Positions 28,292 through 38,294 of a stretch of 64,000 nucleotides of DNA are shown piece by piece (position 1 is the first letter of the stretch; every line of letters begins with the position of its first letter). Origin of the DNA: Ktedonospora formicarum (GTDB lineage Bacteria > Chloroflexota > Ktedonobacteria > Ktedonobacterales > Ktedonobacteraceae); assembly GCF_016587355.1 (NCBI RefSeq), contig NZ_BNJF01000001.1, positions 1,116,001 through 1,180,000 on the forward strand, written 5' to 3'. The notes beneath the pieces were generated by a model. That model saw nothing but the letters and a program-made list of their open reading frames with translations. It ran no database searches and was not told the DNA's origin. Made by a program: the position numbers and the translations under genes.

Positions 28292-30283
28292 ATGCCAGAG
28301 CATGTTGATAATTTCGTAGGAAAAACACTGGGAAACTGCACGCTTGAACGTTTGCTAGGACAGGGCGGCATGGGGGCTGTCTACCTTGCACAACAACAAC
28401 GACCCTCACGCAAAGTAGCAGTCAAGATTTTGAAACCCAGCATTGCCGCTGGCTCGCACCACTTTGAGGAATTTTTACAGAGATTCCGGCGCGAGGCTGA
28501 TGTTATCGCGCGCCTGGAGCACATTAATATCACGCCCATTTACGAGTACGGGGAGCAAGAAGACGAACAACTGGCCTACCTCGTGATGCCCTACTTTAGT
28601 GGCGGTAGCTTGCGAGAACGGCTTGCGGGGCAGGGCAGACTCTCGCTTACTGAAACCCTAAACTATGGAGCACAAATCGCTTCGGGTCTGGATTATGCCC
28701 ATACCCATGGTATTCTGCATCGCGATCTTAAGCCCTCCAATTTCTTGCTGCATACTGATGGTCGCCTGGTCCTGGCGGACTTTGGCATCGCTCGTATCCT
28801 TGAAGGTCAAACAGCCGCGACTCCAACGCTGACTTCAACAGGTATATTGCCTGGAACTCCTGAATATATGGCCCCCGAGATGGTCCAGGGTCGAGAGGTC
28901 GATCATCGAGCCGATATCTACGAGTTCGGTATTGTGCTCTACCAATTATTGAGCGGACGCCTCCCCTTTATCGGCACTAATCTCTACGCGCTGGCAATCA
29001 GCCATGTCCAGGAGCCACTTCCCTCATTTCACCAGTTGCGTCCTGACCTACCTCAGGGAATTGATGATGTACTCCAGAAGGCAACCGCCAAGCAAAAAGA
29101 GGAGCGCTATGACACAGCCCTGGCCCTCATGCAAGATCTGCAACGAGTAGCCACAGGAACCTATTTCAGCACAGATGCGGATCGAAATGAGCCGCCCACG
29201 CTTCGCTCGTCCAATAGAAATGACATCGCGCCCACAACGCCTGCCCAACCAGCACCCTATCCAATCCCTTCAGCAGGGGCGACACCTACTGAGGCGCCTA
29301 CCCATGACCTTACGCCCACCAGCTTACCCATATCGCAACAAAATCAGCAGACAGCTCCTACGAGCTGGGCAAGCGCGCCAAGCACAAATCCACCTTATCA
29401 AACTCCTGCGAGTCTACCTTCGCAACCAAATGCCTACGCGCCACCTCCTCCCTACCAGACACCTTATCCTGTGCCGCCACAAGGACCACAGCCCCCGCGC
29501 AGGCAATCCTGGTGGCTCGTCGCGACAGTCCTGTTCGCGGCGCTTCTGCTAGTAGGTGGCGTCGCCATTGGGCAGCAGCTCGCAAAAAACGCGAGTGCGA
29601 CACCAACTCCCGACACGAGTCCGACTGCTACCACAACAATAGGAGCAACCGCTACCTATGCCACAACCACCACGCCTGCCGCGACTGCGACTCCAACCCG
29701 GCCCCCAGCTACGCAGACGCCTTATGGCGAGCGTTTATACCAGACAAACCAAGTGGGGCAATCCTGTGATTCCAACGGCGGTACCTGGGACGATTACAAT
29801 GGTATTAGCACCAGTTGCTCTAGCAAGAGCACCATACTTCGCAATACAACCTCAGGCGCGCAACTGCAAGGGACATTCTTGACTCAAGTGCATGGACAGA
29901 ATTATGGCACTAATTATGTCATCGAGGCTCAACTCCAACAGCAGGGCGGCTCGACCAGTGATTTTGGCCTCTACTTCCGTAATCAACCCGGTAACCAGCA
30001 AGGTGTCTACACACTCCTGATCCACCCTAATGGCACCTGGAATGCGTACGTTTATGACAACACAACAGGCGCACCCTCAATCTTGACAGGCGGAAGCCTA
30101 CCAGGCTCCCATACCTCGCTCAAGCTCGCTGTCATCGCTAATGGGCAGACCTTTAGCTTCTACGTCGATGGTCACAAGATTGGGAGTACTACCAATAACA
30201 GCTACTCTATTGGTACTGCTGGTATTGCAGTTGATACAGGTGGCAGTATTTCTGTCAGTCAATTCGCACTGTACCGCCCCTAA
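28292..30283 (+). CDS. Receptor-type Ser/Thr protein kinase with concanavalin-like ectodomain
   Basis: A 663-aa PknB-type membrane kinase. Residues about 12-275 are the kinase domain: glycine loop LLGQGGMGAVYLA, Lys in VAVKILKP, HRDLKPSNF (catalytic Asp), DFGIAR and GTPEYMAPE. A Pro/Gln/Thr-rich segment (about 290-405) precedes one membrane helix (WWLVATVLFAALLLVGGVAI). The extracytoplasmic part has a Thr-rich stalk, then about 190 residues resembling a LamG/3-keto-disaccharide-hydrolase-type beta sandwich (FGLYFRNQPGNQQGVYTLLI, FSFYVDGHKIG). It probably senses an outside ligand, perhaps carbohydrate (inference). It is in tandem with a paralogue at 30703. Confidence 0.92.
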   Translation: MPEHVDNFVGKTLGNCTLERLLGQGGMGAVYLAQQQRPSRKVAVKILKPSIAAGSHHFEEFLQRFRREADVIARLEHINITPIYEYGEQEDEQLAYLVMPYFSGGSLRERLAGQGRLSLTETLNYGAQIASGLDYAHTHGILHRDLKPSNFLLHTDGRLVLADFGIARILEGQTAATPTLTSTGILPGTPEYMAPEMVQGREVDHRADIYEFGIVLYQLLSGRLPFIGTNLYALAISHVQEPLPSFHQLRPDLPQGIDDVLQKATAKQKEERYDTALALMQDLQRVATGTYFSTDADRNEPPTLRSSNRNDIAPTTPAQPAPYPIPSAGATPTEAPTHDLTPTSLPISQQNQQTAPTSWASAPSTNPPYQTPASLPSQPNAYAPPPPYQTPYPVPPQGPQPPRRQSWWLVATVLFAALLLVGGVAIGQQLAKNASATPTPDTSPTATTTIGATATYATTTTPAATATPTRPPATQTPYGERLYQTNQVGQSCDSNGGTWDDYNGISTSCSSKSTILRNTTSGAQLQGTFLTQVHGQNYGTNYVIEAQLQQQGGSTSDFGLYFRNQPGNQQGVYTLLIHPNGTWNAYVYDNTTGAPSILTGGSLPGSHTSLKLAVIANGQTFSFYVDGHKIGSTTNNSYSIGTAGIAVDTGGSISVSQFALYRP

Positions 30284-30702
30284 AAGCGGGCCTGAAGAGA
30301 TCGGATCAATAGGGGTAGCATCGAAAAATATCATTAATCCGTACTATTTTATAGAGGGCATCTCTACATCCTAAGCACAGAAGTCAGTTCACGAGGAACT
30401 TTTCTTATCTGCTGACATATATTATAATGAGGAGCGAATACGTCGCAGGTGTCAGCCCTTCTCGTGCGTCCGTACTTCTTCCCTACTCTTCTGGCTTTTC
30501 AGGGTAGAAGCGGTTATAGTAGTAGGGTATGCACAGAATGCTAGATCTCTACCTGACACTCCGGTTGCGGATGGTATTACCGAAGAAATAATCGTTAAGT
30601 TAACAATAAGACTTTACCTTGATTCCCAAACAAAAGAAATTCTTACCAGATAAGTTACTACAAAACGCGATACACTTATTTTCTGTGAGAGGATAGACGA
30701 GC
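30284..30702. other. Spacer between the two kinase genes
   Basis: About 420 AT-rich bases without a supported gene. The second kinase probably has its own promoter here. Confidence 0.45.
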
Positions 30703-32769
30703 GTGATCTTAGATACCAATGAGCTAATAGGGCAAACGCTCGGAACATGTACGCTCCGGCGTCTTATTGGACGAGGTGGAATGGGTGCCGTGTACCTGGC
30801 GCAGCAGACTCGTCCACGACGCACCGTTGCAGTCAAGGTCCTTCTACCTCATACTATGATGGATAAACGACCTCGAGACGAATTCCTCGCCCGCTTTCGT
30901 CGTGAGGCCGATGCCATCGCAGCTCTCGACCATATCAATATCCTGCCACTCTATGAGTACGGTGAACAGGAAGATATGGCTTATCTTGTTATGCCCTATG
31001 TCACTGGCGGCACATTGCGTGAGATGCTGGAGAAGCAAGGTGTCCTCTCTCTGGAAGATACCGTACGCATTGTAGAGCAAGCCGCTGATGCGCTTGATAC
31101 CGCTCATGCACAGGGCATTGTCCACCGCGATCTCAAACCTGCGAACATCCTCTTCCACGCCGATGGTCGAGCACTCCTCGCCGACTTCGGCCTGGCTAAG
31201 GTAGTGCGTGATTTACGCGAGAGCGGCATCAAAGGACGCTCAAGCCAAGAAGGCCTGACCAGTGCAGGTACCATCGTGGGAACTCCTGAATATCTCTCCC
31301 CTGAGCAGGGTACAGGCAAACCTGTCGATCATCACACTGATATCTATTCGCTTGGAGTGATGATCTATCAAATGTTGGGTGGGCAGGTCCCCTTCTCGGG
31401 TACGTCACCGGTCGCCATCGCGATCAAGCATACACTTGAGGCACCACCCTCGCTAGCGAAACTTAATCCCCGGATCTCACCTGAAACCGAGGCCATTGTG
31501 ATGAAGGCACTCGCGAAAGATCCTGAGCAACGCCACAACAGCGCAGGTGAGCTTGCTCGCGCCCTCAAAGCCTCACTCATTTCCGCATCACCGAATCGGG
31601 TGGAAGCCCCAGTGGTCTCGAACCTCGCCGATGCTCATACCATCATGGAGGTCTATCCACCCAGGCAACAGCCAGAAACAAATAAACCGTTTGAGGTCCA
31701 GCACCCCCAACTCATTCTTGGGAGTGAGGATGTCACACACCTGGAGGATAAGCCCACTAGTATCTATAGTGGATCTACAGATGCCTCATCACGTATCGTC
31801 GCCCATGTCGAAGCTAAACGCGATGAAGCAGCCCCTCCTATCCCACCAAGGCTTGAGACCGCACCACCGCCACAACCAATTTATCAACCGACACCTGCTT
31901 TCCCTCAACAGCATGGACAAGCAACAGGTGCCGGAACGCCCGTCAATCATCCGCCCTTCGCACCACAAACAACGCCTTGGCAGCCAACACCTCCGCCTGC
32001 ACCTCGCGTCAAACGCCAGATACCGGCGCTCGCGCTGCTCAGCGCTCTTGTGGTCCTGTTGCTCATCGTTGGCTCATTTGCCACCTATCGCTATGTCACG
32101 CAAAACCAGAACGAAGCTCGCGGGGCTACGCCAACAACGACACCCAGTACAAATCATGATACAAAGAGCACACCACAGGTAACGCCTACACCGAAGTCAC
32201 TCTCATTACCGGGCGCCAAGGTTCCAGCTGGCAGCCTCATCTATGGAACAGACCTGCCAGGGACTCAGTGCGACAAACAAGGTGGCACCTGGAAAGTCAC
32301 GAATGCCAGCATAAAATGCAATGATAACAATGTGGATGTTAGCAGTTCAGGCGGGACAGGCGTACTCCTGCTAACCGGGCTGCCCAAGAACCAGTCGCTT
32401 CCTAACGACTACGTCATCCAGATTGAGACAGTTCAGACCAGTGGCGAATATGGTATTGTGTACCGCACCTTGCCCGATACAAACCAGAATAACGTCCTGA
32501 TGCTCGCGGACGCCAGTTGGCACAGCGACACTTACGATACCTCATGGAATATTCAAGGATCACCACTGGCAAATGGCCCTGGGATAGGCAATGCCAATGG
32601 CAAACATACCATCAATGTCAGAGTTCAAGGGGAATCTTACACCTACTTCGTTGATGGCACTAACTGGGGTAGTGCGGGTAATGGCGTCCCTACCCAACCC
32701 ATGATAGGCATCCTCATTCCCGCTGGTTCCCATATCACAATCAAGAATTTCCAGATCTTCGCCTTATAA
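30703..32769 (+). CDS. Receptor-type Ser/Thr protein kinase, paralogue of the preceding gene
   Basis: A 688-aa membrane kinase with the same plan as its neighbour: kinase domain about 13-280 (LIGRGGMGAVYLA, VAVKVLLP, HRDLKPANI, DFGLAKV, GTPEYLSPEQ), a Pro-rich juxtamembrane region, one helix (LALLSALVVLLLIVGSFATY), a Thr/Pro stalk, and an extracytoplasmic beta-sandwich-like domain (YGIVYRTLPDTNQNNVLML, YTYFVDGTNWGSAG). The start is GTG 30703 with GAGAGGATAG upstream. Ectodomain similarity to the neighbour points to a local duplication with divergence of the sensor. Target proteins are unknown. Confidence 0.92.
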   Translation: MILDTNELIGQTLGTCTLRRLIGRGGMGAVYLAQQTRPRRTVAVKVLLPHTMMDKRPRDEFLARFRREADAIAALDHINILPLYEYGEQEDMAYLVMPYVTGGTLREMLEKQGVLSLEDTVRIVEQAADALDTAHAQGIVHRDLKPANILFHADGRALLADFGLAKVVRDLRESGIKGRSSQEGLTSAGTIVGTPEYLSPEQGTGKPVDHHTDIYSLGVMIYQMLGGQVPFSGTSPVAIAIKHTLEAPPSLAKLNPRISPETEAIVMKALAKDPEQRHNSAGELARALKASLISASPNRVEAPVVSNLADAHTIMEVYPPRQQPETNKPFEVQHPQLILGSEDVTHLEDKPTSIYSGSTDASSRIVAHVEAKRDEAAPPIPPRLETAPPPQPIYQPTPAFPQQHGQATGAGTPVNHPPFAPQTTPWQPTPPPAPRVKRQIPALALLSALVVLLLIVGSFATYRYVTQNQNEARGATPTTTPSTNHDTKSTPQVTPTPKSLSLPGAKVPAGSLIYGTDLPGTQCDKQGGTWKVTNASIKCNDNNVDVSSSGGTGVLLLTGLPKNQSLPNDYVIQIETVQTSGEYGIVYRTLPDTNQNNVLMLADASWHSDTYDTSWNIQGSPLANGPGIGNANGKHTINVRVQGESYTYFVDGTNWGSAGNGVPTQPMIGILIPAGSHITIKNFQIFAL

Positions 32770-32781
32770 ACTACTCTTCAT

Positions 32782-32828
32782 AGAGAAGAGGCGCACCCTA
32801 TCTTTCCCATAGGATGCGCCTCTTCTCT
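32782..32828. terminator. Bidirectional hairpin after the second kinase
   Basis: Perfect 13-base arms agagaagaggcgc (32782-32794) and gcgcctcttctct (32816-32828) between convergent genes. Confidence 0.7.
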
Positions 32829-32850
32829 GTTATCTTCTGCACTCAATCAA

Positions 32851-33201
32851 TTACATTTCTATCGTATCTATGATACTCTCCTCATCATCACGTCGCACCG
32901 AATCGGGAAACCAATTACGCACACGGTGCTCGGGAAGAGTCGACTTTGCTTGGCGCACCAATGATGACGCCTCCTGTTCCTGACTCCTCACCTCAGCTGT
33001 TACAGGAGGACACTCCTGCAATTCTCGTGTGACTTTACTCAAAGCGGCTTGGAGACTTCGAAGAATCTTGAGAGATTCGGCGGAGGTGCTTACGCCTTCC
33101 TGCTGCGCACGCTGAAGGTTCTCGCGTAACGCCTTGACTTCATTGGTGAGGTACTCATGAAACTTGCGGAGCTGGCTGCATCGGTCAGAGTTTTGCGTCA
33201 T
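32851..33201 (-). CDS. Hypothetical coiled-coil protein
   Basis: A 116-aa charged protein without signal or membrane segment. Residues about 8-62 form a heptad-like helical stretch (LTNEVKALRENLQRAQQEG, LQAALSKVTRELQE); the rest is acidic and Gln/Glu-rich, ending DDEESIIDTIEM. GAGGA lies 6 bases before the ATG at 33201, and a hairpin terminator lies beyond its stop, so it is probably real. I recognise no family. Confidence 0.55.
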   Translation of the reverse strand: MTQNSDRCSQLRKFHEYLTNEVKALRENLQRAQQEGVSTSAESLKILRSLQAALSKVTRELQECPPVTAEVRSQEQEASSLVRQAKSTLPEHRVRNWFPDSVRRDDEESIIDTIEM

Positions 33202-33378
33202 CGGTGTCCTCGCTATCAGCTATGGTTGTTCCTACCTGAAGATAGTCAGACGAAAAATAGCTATCTCCACTGCCGTTATACACTATCGAACCTGTATTGC
33301 GCAATGCCTCTACCTACTAACGGTCCTTTTATCTCACCACCGCCTATCCCGAAACGTAGGTTCCATAGTATTAAAAGA

Positions 33379-33433
33379 GTAGGGGCAAGAAGAGTGCTAT
33401 ATATCCTTAAAAAGCACTCTTCTTGCTCCTACT
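33379..33433 (-). terminator. Terminator of the ribX-ribY unit
   Basis: 21-base arms with one mismatch (33379-33399 and 33413-33433, containing ggcaagaagagtgct) lie just beyond the stop of the binding-protein gene. On the minus strand they are followed by a T-rich stretch (cttttaat). Confidence 0.7.
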
Positions 33434-33449
33434 AAACAACCAGTCTCCC

Positions 33450-34481
33450 CTATGCAACCGTCTTATTGGTGTACACTTGCGCAAGATCAGAAACCGGCTC
33501 GATCATCTTCTGTGCCACCATAAACTGCTCCATCGCTTGCCAGGTAGCCTCGTCGTTATAACCAGGCTTGCCATTGCCCTGCCAGAAGGGAATGGTCGCA
33601 TTAAGCACATCGCGCGCTTGCTCTTGATTCATCCCCGGAATATAGCCCTTGCTCGTTTGTACCGCCTCGTCAGGGTTCGCGATAACATCATGCAATCCCT
33701 TAAGTGTGGCCTGTACAAAAGCGCGCACCATCTCTGGCTGCTTCTGGTACGTCTCCTCGGGCGCGATGATCCCATTTGAGACTAGTGGTTGGTAATCGGA
33801 GACGGCAAAGGTTCGTACATGCAGACCCTTTTTCTCCAATTGCAATGGTTCATTATTGGCATAACCCATGACTGCGTCGACTCGACGCGCCAATAGGGCA
33901 GGCACTTGTGTATAGCCAATCGACTGAATCTTTACGTCTGAGGTGGTCAGATGCGCTTTATATAGAAATGCCAGTAACGCAGTATACGTGGACCCGTAAG
34001 GGCCAGGCACTCCAATGGTATGCCCCTTGAGGTCATTTATGTTCTTAATCGGCGAGTCAGCAGGCATAATCAAACTCGCTGGATACTTTTGGAAGATGGT
34101 GGATACGTCAATGGCCTTGATCTGCTTATTGCTATTGCGCGCTGAGAGCAGTTCATCGCCACCAGCGAAGACAAAGGTATTCTTTCCCGCTAACATCGAT
34201 CCGATCAGGTCCGTCACTACCCCATGATTAAAGGTGACATTAAGGCCCGCCTGACTATAGTAACCCTTTGATTTCGCCACATAAAAAGGGGCGAATTGAA
34301 TATCAGGCACATAACCTAACCCAATCGAGATGGACTTGCTCCCAGAGGAGTTCGAGGTTGTACCAGTCGAACCTCCACACGCGGTCATCAATAGCATACT
34401 AAGCAGCATAAAAGTGCTAAGCGAAAGCGTAAGCACAGAACGATGGCGCAACGACATCGATGGTGACTCCATTCTTAACAT
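33450..34481 (-). CDS. ribY: Riboflavin ABC transporter substrate-binding lipoprotein (RibY-like, NMT1/THI5 family)
   Basis: A 343-aa lipoprotein of the NMT1/ThiY-like family: signal with lipobox (LLMTACGG), then IGLGYVPDIQFAPFYVAKSKGYY, FNHGVVTDLIGSMLAGKNTF, HTIGVPGPYGSTYTALLAFL and VQSIGYTQVPALLARRVDAVMGY. In Chloroflexota such proteins, paired with a permease under an FMN riboswitch, were predicted as RibY of the RibXY riboflavin importer. That context is exactly present here: permease 18 bases upstream and an FMN riboswitch before it. No ATPase gene is adjacent. The start at 34481 is uncertain; two further ATGs follow within nine codons. Confidence 0.85.
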   Translation of the reverse strand: MLRMESPSMSLRHRSVLTLSLSTFMLLSMLLMTACGGSTGTTSNSSGSKSISIGLGYVPDIQFAPFYVAKSKGYYSQAGLNVTFNHGVVTDLIGSMLAGKNTFVFAGGDELLSARNSNKQIKAIDVSTIFQKYPASLIMPADSPIKNINDLKGHTIGVPGPYGSTYTALLAFLYKAHLTTSDVKIQSIGYTQVPALLARRVDAVMGYANNEPLQLEKKGLHVRTFAVSDYQPLVSNGIIAPEETYQKQPEMVRAFVQATLKGLHDVIANPDEAVQTSKGYIPGMNQEQARDVLNATIPFWQGNGKPGYNDEATWQAMEQFMVAQKMIEPVSDLAQVYTNKTVA

Positions 34482-34499
34482 CTAGTCACAATAGTGAAC

Positions 34500-35378
34500 C
34501 TAGTAAATGGCATTCGCTATCTTACTCAGCAGCCATGTACTTCCATAGAACACAATGGCTAACACAGCCAGAACAAAGAGAGTCGCGAACATCAATGGCG
34601 TATTATACTGATTCTTCGCTACCAGCAGCAGTGATCCTAATCCTGCATCACCGCCTTGCACAAACTCACCTACCATTGCTCCTACAATCGAAAGCGTCAG
34701 CCCTGTCCGCACACCCGCGATAATCGAAGGTAGCGCTAGCGGAAACTCGATGTAGGCAAACAGCGACCATCCCGAAGCCCCTTCCACACGCGCCGCATCC
34801 GTTAGAGCACGATCAATGACTTGAATGCCCAGGACGGTATTGACGACCATAGGAAAGAAGACAACCAGGGTGCAGACATACATATTAGGTACCCAGCCAT
34901 ATCCTAGCCAAAGTACTAACAATGGCGCGATTACCATCACAGGTATCGCCTGTCCAGCCGCCAGGTATGGATGAATAGCCGCCGCTAACACGCGTGATTT
35001 GCTTAATCCATATCCCAGGGGTATCGCGATCACTAGCGCTAGAAAGAAACCAATTAAACTCTCCTCTAGCGTAACTAGCAGGTTATTCAAGTAGATCCCT
35101 GAACTTATACCATCACTCAAACTCTGGAGAACATCAGCAGGCGCAGGCAGGAACAATGCATTGACATATCCGGATGTTGTGCTTACATACCAACCAATCA
35201 GCAAGATGATAGCCACAAGCACAGGAGGTGCCACGGAAAGCGACCAGGTCAACCTACGCTGATTCGTCTCGGCGTGGCGACGTGGAGAGCGAGCAGTCAC
35301 ATGCTCGCTTGGGTTGAGGTGCGCTGGCATCGCCATTGAAGGCTCATGATGCCGGTGCGTTGAAGTTGTCATGCTCAT
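34500..35378 (-). CDS. ribX: Riboflavin ABC transporter permease (RibX-like)
   Basis: A 292-aa inner-membrane permease of the SsuC/ThiX type, with about six hydrophobic helices and the EAA-type loop (ALTDAARVEGASGWSLFAYIEFPLALPSIIAGV). Its role in riboflavin import is inferred from the FMN riboswitch upstream and the NMT1-type binding protein downstream. The frame is open to 35501, but ATG 35378 is preferred because GAGGG lies 6 bases before it and the earlier codons overlap the leader. No cognate ATP-binding subunit is encoded here. Confidence 0.85.
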   Translation of the reverse strand: MSMTTSTHRHHEPSMAMPAHLNPSEHVTARSPRRHAETNQRRLTWSLSVAPPVLVAIILLIGWYVSTTSGYVNALFLPAPADVLQSLSDGISSGIYLNNLLVTLEESLIGFFLALVIAIPLGYGLSKSRVLAAAIHPYLAAGQAIPVMVIAPLLVLWLGYGWVPNMYVCTLVVFFPMVVNTVLGIQVIDRALTDAARVEGASGWSLFAYIEFPLALPSIIAGVRTGLTLSIVGAMVGEFVQGGDAGLGSLLLVAKNQYNTPLMFATLFVLAVLAIVFYGSTWLLSKIANAIY

Positions 35379-35567
35379 TAACATCCCTCGGTAAGCTCTA
35401 CTGGTGGAACTGACAATAGGGAATCCACCAATTAACTGACTCGGGGAGGCTTTGAGGGAGAGCAATAGAGACCATGAAGTAGTAGTCCGCAGCGTTCGCA
35501 TCGTGCGTAACTACGCGACTCGCCCCATCGCTTCACGATGCTGACGAGCATGCAGTGGTCCACATAT

Positions 35568-35730
35568 AAACCTTCTCCCATCCGGACTATACCGTCGGCT
35601 TCGGATTTACACCGAATCAATCACACAAGCCAGACTTGTGGACTCGCGGGCTCTGCCTCTGGTCCCTGGAAGGAGGTCCCATGCAAGGCAACACCGCCGG
35701 TCGGGAATTGCACCCTGCCCCGAAGGTCTT
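35568..35730 (-). promoter_or_regulatory. FMN riboswitch (RFN element) controlling ribX-ribY
   Basis: Minus-strand reading shows the RFN landmarks in order: cttcggggcagggtgcaatt, ccgaccggcggtg, gcccgcgag, attcggtgtaaatccgaagc, cgacggtatagtccggatgg and gagaaggttt. This is the FMN-binding aptamer, normally repressing riboflavin genes at high FMN. It ends about 190 bases upstream of ribX. The expression platform between is not obvious. Confidence 0.95.
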
Positions 35731-35861
35731 ATTTCTCTTAGTATGTCATATGCACGCGCGATACGCAAGGAGTATATGACGGATCTTCCAAAGAAAAATG
35801 CGTAGATAACCAACATGTGTCAGCTACCCACGCACACTTAGGCATCTTTTCTATGGCTCGA

Positions 35862-36347
35862 TTAGAGCTTACGTAGTGCCTCAAAGAGGTCTTCGTTATC
35901 AGGCATTTCACCTGGCGCATGCTGCACTTCAATATAACGAATGGTGCCCTCTTTATCGAGAACAAACAAAGCACGCTCAGCCATACCAGCAGGGTGACGC
36001 ACGCCATAGAGATCAACAACTTTCCCTTGAGGGTAAAAGTCTGAGAGATGATGGAAGGTTGTATGCATGGCTTTCTGCCAGGCCTCAAGTGCGTACGGAC
36101 TATCCATACTAATGCTCACAACTTCAGTGTCATAATCTTTAAAACGATCCAGTTCCGACTCATAGGCAGGTAACTGAGCGGAACAAACTCCACTGAACGC
36201 GAAAGGAACAAAGGCAAGCACCACGTTCTTCTTCCCCCGGAAGTCGCTGAGACGCCAATTCTCTTTAGCTTCAGTGCCCAGTTGAAAATCAGGGGCAACG
36301 TCACCCACCTTCAAGGTTTTGGTTTCGGTGCGATTTCTACTATCCAT
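35862..36347 (-). CDS. Peroxiredoxin (AhpE/thiol-specific antioxidant family)
   Basis: A 161-aa thioredoxin-fold peroxidase. The peroxidatic Cys sits in [18 protein letters not shown]; the preceding Pro and Thr/Ser positions match the family. No second (resolving) Cys is visible, which fits a 1-Cys AhpE-like enzyme needing an external thiol. ATG 36347 is used because AAGGAAGG precedes it; the longer frame from 36434 adds a non-homologous, Cys-containing leader. It reduces hydrogen peroxide or organic peroxides in the cytosol (family knowledge). Confidence 0.9.
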   Translation of the reverse strand: MDSRNRTETKTLKVGDVAPDFQLGTEAKENWRLSDFRGKKNVVLAFVPFAFSGVCSAQLPAYESELDRFKDYDTEVVSISMDSPYALEAWQKAMHTTFHHLSDFYPQGKVVDLYGVRHPAGMAERALFVLDKEGTIRYIEVQHAPGEMPDNEDLFEALRKL

Positions 36348-36802
36348 AGACGAATCCTTCCTTTTCTCTCTTCTTGGTTCAGATACAAATACCCAGGTCG
36401 CGCAGCCATAACAGGGATGTACGTACGCAAGCATACATTAAGGCATTACCCACTCTAACGTTAAGGCCAACTTTTCACAAACGCTACTTGCGAACTGGTT
36501 ACCGGTCGCACACACTACTCGTCTTGTATGGTGCGAAACCAGGCGGAAACACATCACCCACATGGACACACGCGCAACGAAGCCCTATCGATAACATGTT
36601 TCTTCTCTTCGGCCGCTTTGAGTATAGGGTATAACATATCACCTATATGCCTCAAACTACGTGCCAAGTATAGCAAATAGGCTTGCAGGGTGCAATAAAT
36701 GTAGGCATACACCTGGAAACGCGCTCGATACTTGTTATCATCAACACAGCAACATCGAACATGTAAAGATATCGCGCTTTGCGCGCAAGGGAGCAAGGGA
36801 CC
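36348..36802. other. Divergent intergenic region, no supported gene
   Basis: About 450 bases between the peroxiredoxin and the membrane glycosyltransferase-like gene. It contains no recognised RNA or palindrome; the short frames there overlap each other on both strands and look random. Confidence 0.45.
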
Positions 36803-38215
36803 TTGGCTCAAGAGGAATTACAGTTAACATATACAGAAAAACGGCACGGCTGGTTCTTGCCTTTTATGGAGACACTGCATAATCCACGCAAGCTGGCCGC
36901 TTATATACCTATTATTTTTGCTACTATCGCGATGTTCATTGGAACTTCATGGCAACTCTTCTTGCCGAAGAGCGATCCCGCTCGCTACCAATGCTACGCG
37001 CTTACATTCTGGTTTGGCGGCAATGCCATCAAGATGCTTCCCGCCGAGCAGTGCGCGTTTCTCTCTAGCATGCTTCAAAGCTCGCCATTCCGCATGTTAC
37101 CGCTTGAATATCCTTCTCTAACTATTATTCCCTTCTCTCTGGCACTACTTGCTCCCCTGCCTTACTATCAGCTTGTTTTTGCCTTTCTTATGTCATTGAT
37201 GGCATTCTGTATCTACTGGCTACTCCTACGCTACGGTCCCTACCAGTCCGCGCTCACCTATACTTTCTATCTGCTTATTGGGGCTGTCGCTACAACACAG
37301 GTCCGTTTCGATATCCTGCCTGCCGCATTGACGCTCATAGCCTTGATCGCGGCTGAGCGCAAACACTGGACCAGTGCCTACCTGGCACTGGCTCTGGGAA
37401 CGCTGCTTAAACTATACCCTTTACTCCTCCTACCCGCTCTCTTCATCGCAGAGCAGCGCTCACTTGGACGCTTCTACCAGCCACCACGCCACATCGATAT
37501 GCGCGCGCTCCCTCATGCTCTATGGTCAACCCTCCGCGAAGTACGGCACTGGTCCTGGCGCAATTGCTTGCTCTGCTTCGCCAGTATTCTGGGAGTGACT
37601 GGCTTGTTCGCGCTACTGAACTTCGACGGTGCGGTCCTGAGCCAGCTTGAGTACTTCTTCAAGCGTCCGCTACAGGTCGAGTCGGTGGGTGGCTCACTCC
37701 TCTGGCTCGCCAGTCACGTAGGCTATCCCATTACAACTAGCTATGATTTTGGCTCGATTAATATCAATAGCGCGCTGGGAGATATGACTTCCAAACTCAG
37801 CACGCTTGGTCTGGTCGCGGGCTATAGCTATGCTCTCTATCTCCAATGGCGCGGTAGGCTGACACTTGGTCAGTGTTTCATCGCGCTTCATCTGGTATTC
37901 ATCGCGACTGGCAAGGTCTTCAGCCCACAATATTTGATTTGGCTTCTCCCTCTGCTTGCATATGTGTATTCCACCGAGGGCATCTGGCTACTTACCTGGG
38001 GAGCCATCTCGCTGCTCACGACCTTTATATATGCTTATTTCTACTCTCATTCGCCCGATTTGACGCATGTACCCGGCTTCTTCGAGTGGGTGACGGTTCG
38101 CAACACCCTCTTTGTGCTTCTCACTCTGGCCTTCCTCAGCAACTGGCGGCATATCCGTAGTCCACGCTATACACGCCTGGGGCATGAGGCGTTTGTCAGT
38201 ATGCTTTCACACTAA
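36803..38215 (+). CDS. Polytopic membrane protein, GT87/DUF2029-like glycosyltransferase
   Basis: A multi-pass protein of about 470 aa with roughly ten hydrophobic helices. Features matching polyprenol-phosphate-dependent mannosyltransferases of the GT87/DUF2029 group are the first periplasmic loop after the N-terminal helix, LEYPSLTIIPFSLALLAPL, and the Lys-Leu-Tyr-Pro motif in ALGTLLKLYPLLLLPALF. Such enzymes add mannose or arabinose outside the membrane; the acceptor is unknown. The frame opens at 36779; TTG 36803 is preferred because AAGGGAG lies 9 bases before it, though ATG 36866 is possible. Confidence 0.7.
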   Translation: MAQEELQLTYTEKRHGWFLPFMETLHNPRKLAAYIPIIFATIAMFIGTSWQLFLPKSDPARYQCYALTFWFGGNAIKMLPAEQCAFLSSMLQSSPFRMLPLEYPSLTIIPFSLALLAPLPYYQLVFAFLMSLMAFCIYWLLLRYGPYQSALTYTFYLLIGAVATTQVRFDILPAALTLIALIAAERKHWTSAYLALALGTLLKLYPLLLLPALFIAEQRSLGRFYQPPRHIDMRALPHALWSTLREVRHWSWRNCLLCFASILGVTGLFALLNFDGAVLSQLEYFFKRPLQVESVGGSLLWLASHVGYPITTSYDFGSININSALGDMTSKLSTLGLVAGYSYALYLQWRGRLTLGQCFIALHLVFIATGKVFSPQYLIWLLPLLAYVYSTEGIWLLTWGAISLLTTFIYAYFYSHSPDLTHVPGFFEWVTVRNTLFVLLTLAFLSNWRHIRSPRYTRLGHEAFVSMLSH

Positions 38216-38294
38216 ATCACTTCTCTTCAATACCTTAGCACCTTGCCCATTCTCCCACTCGAATTCCAGGCAATACTCGAAACAGTACAATATG

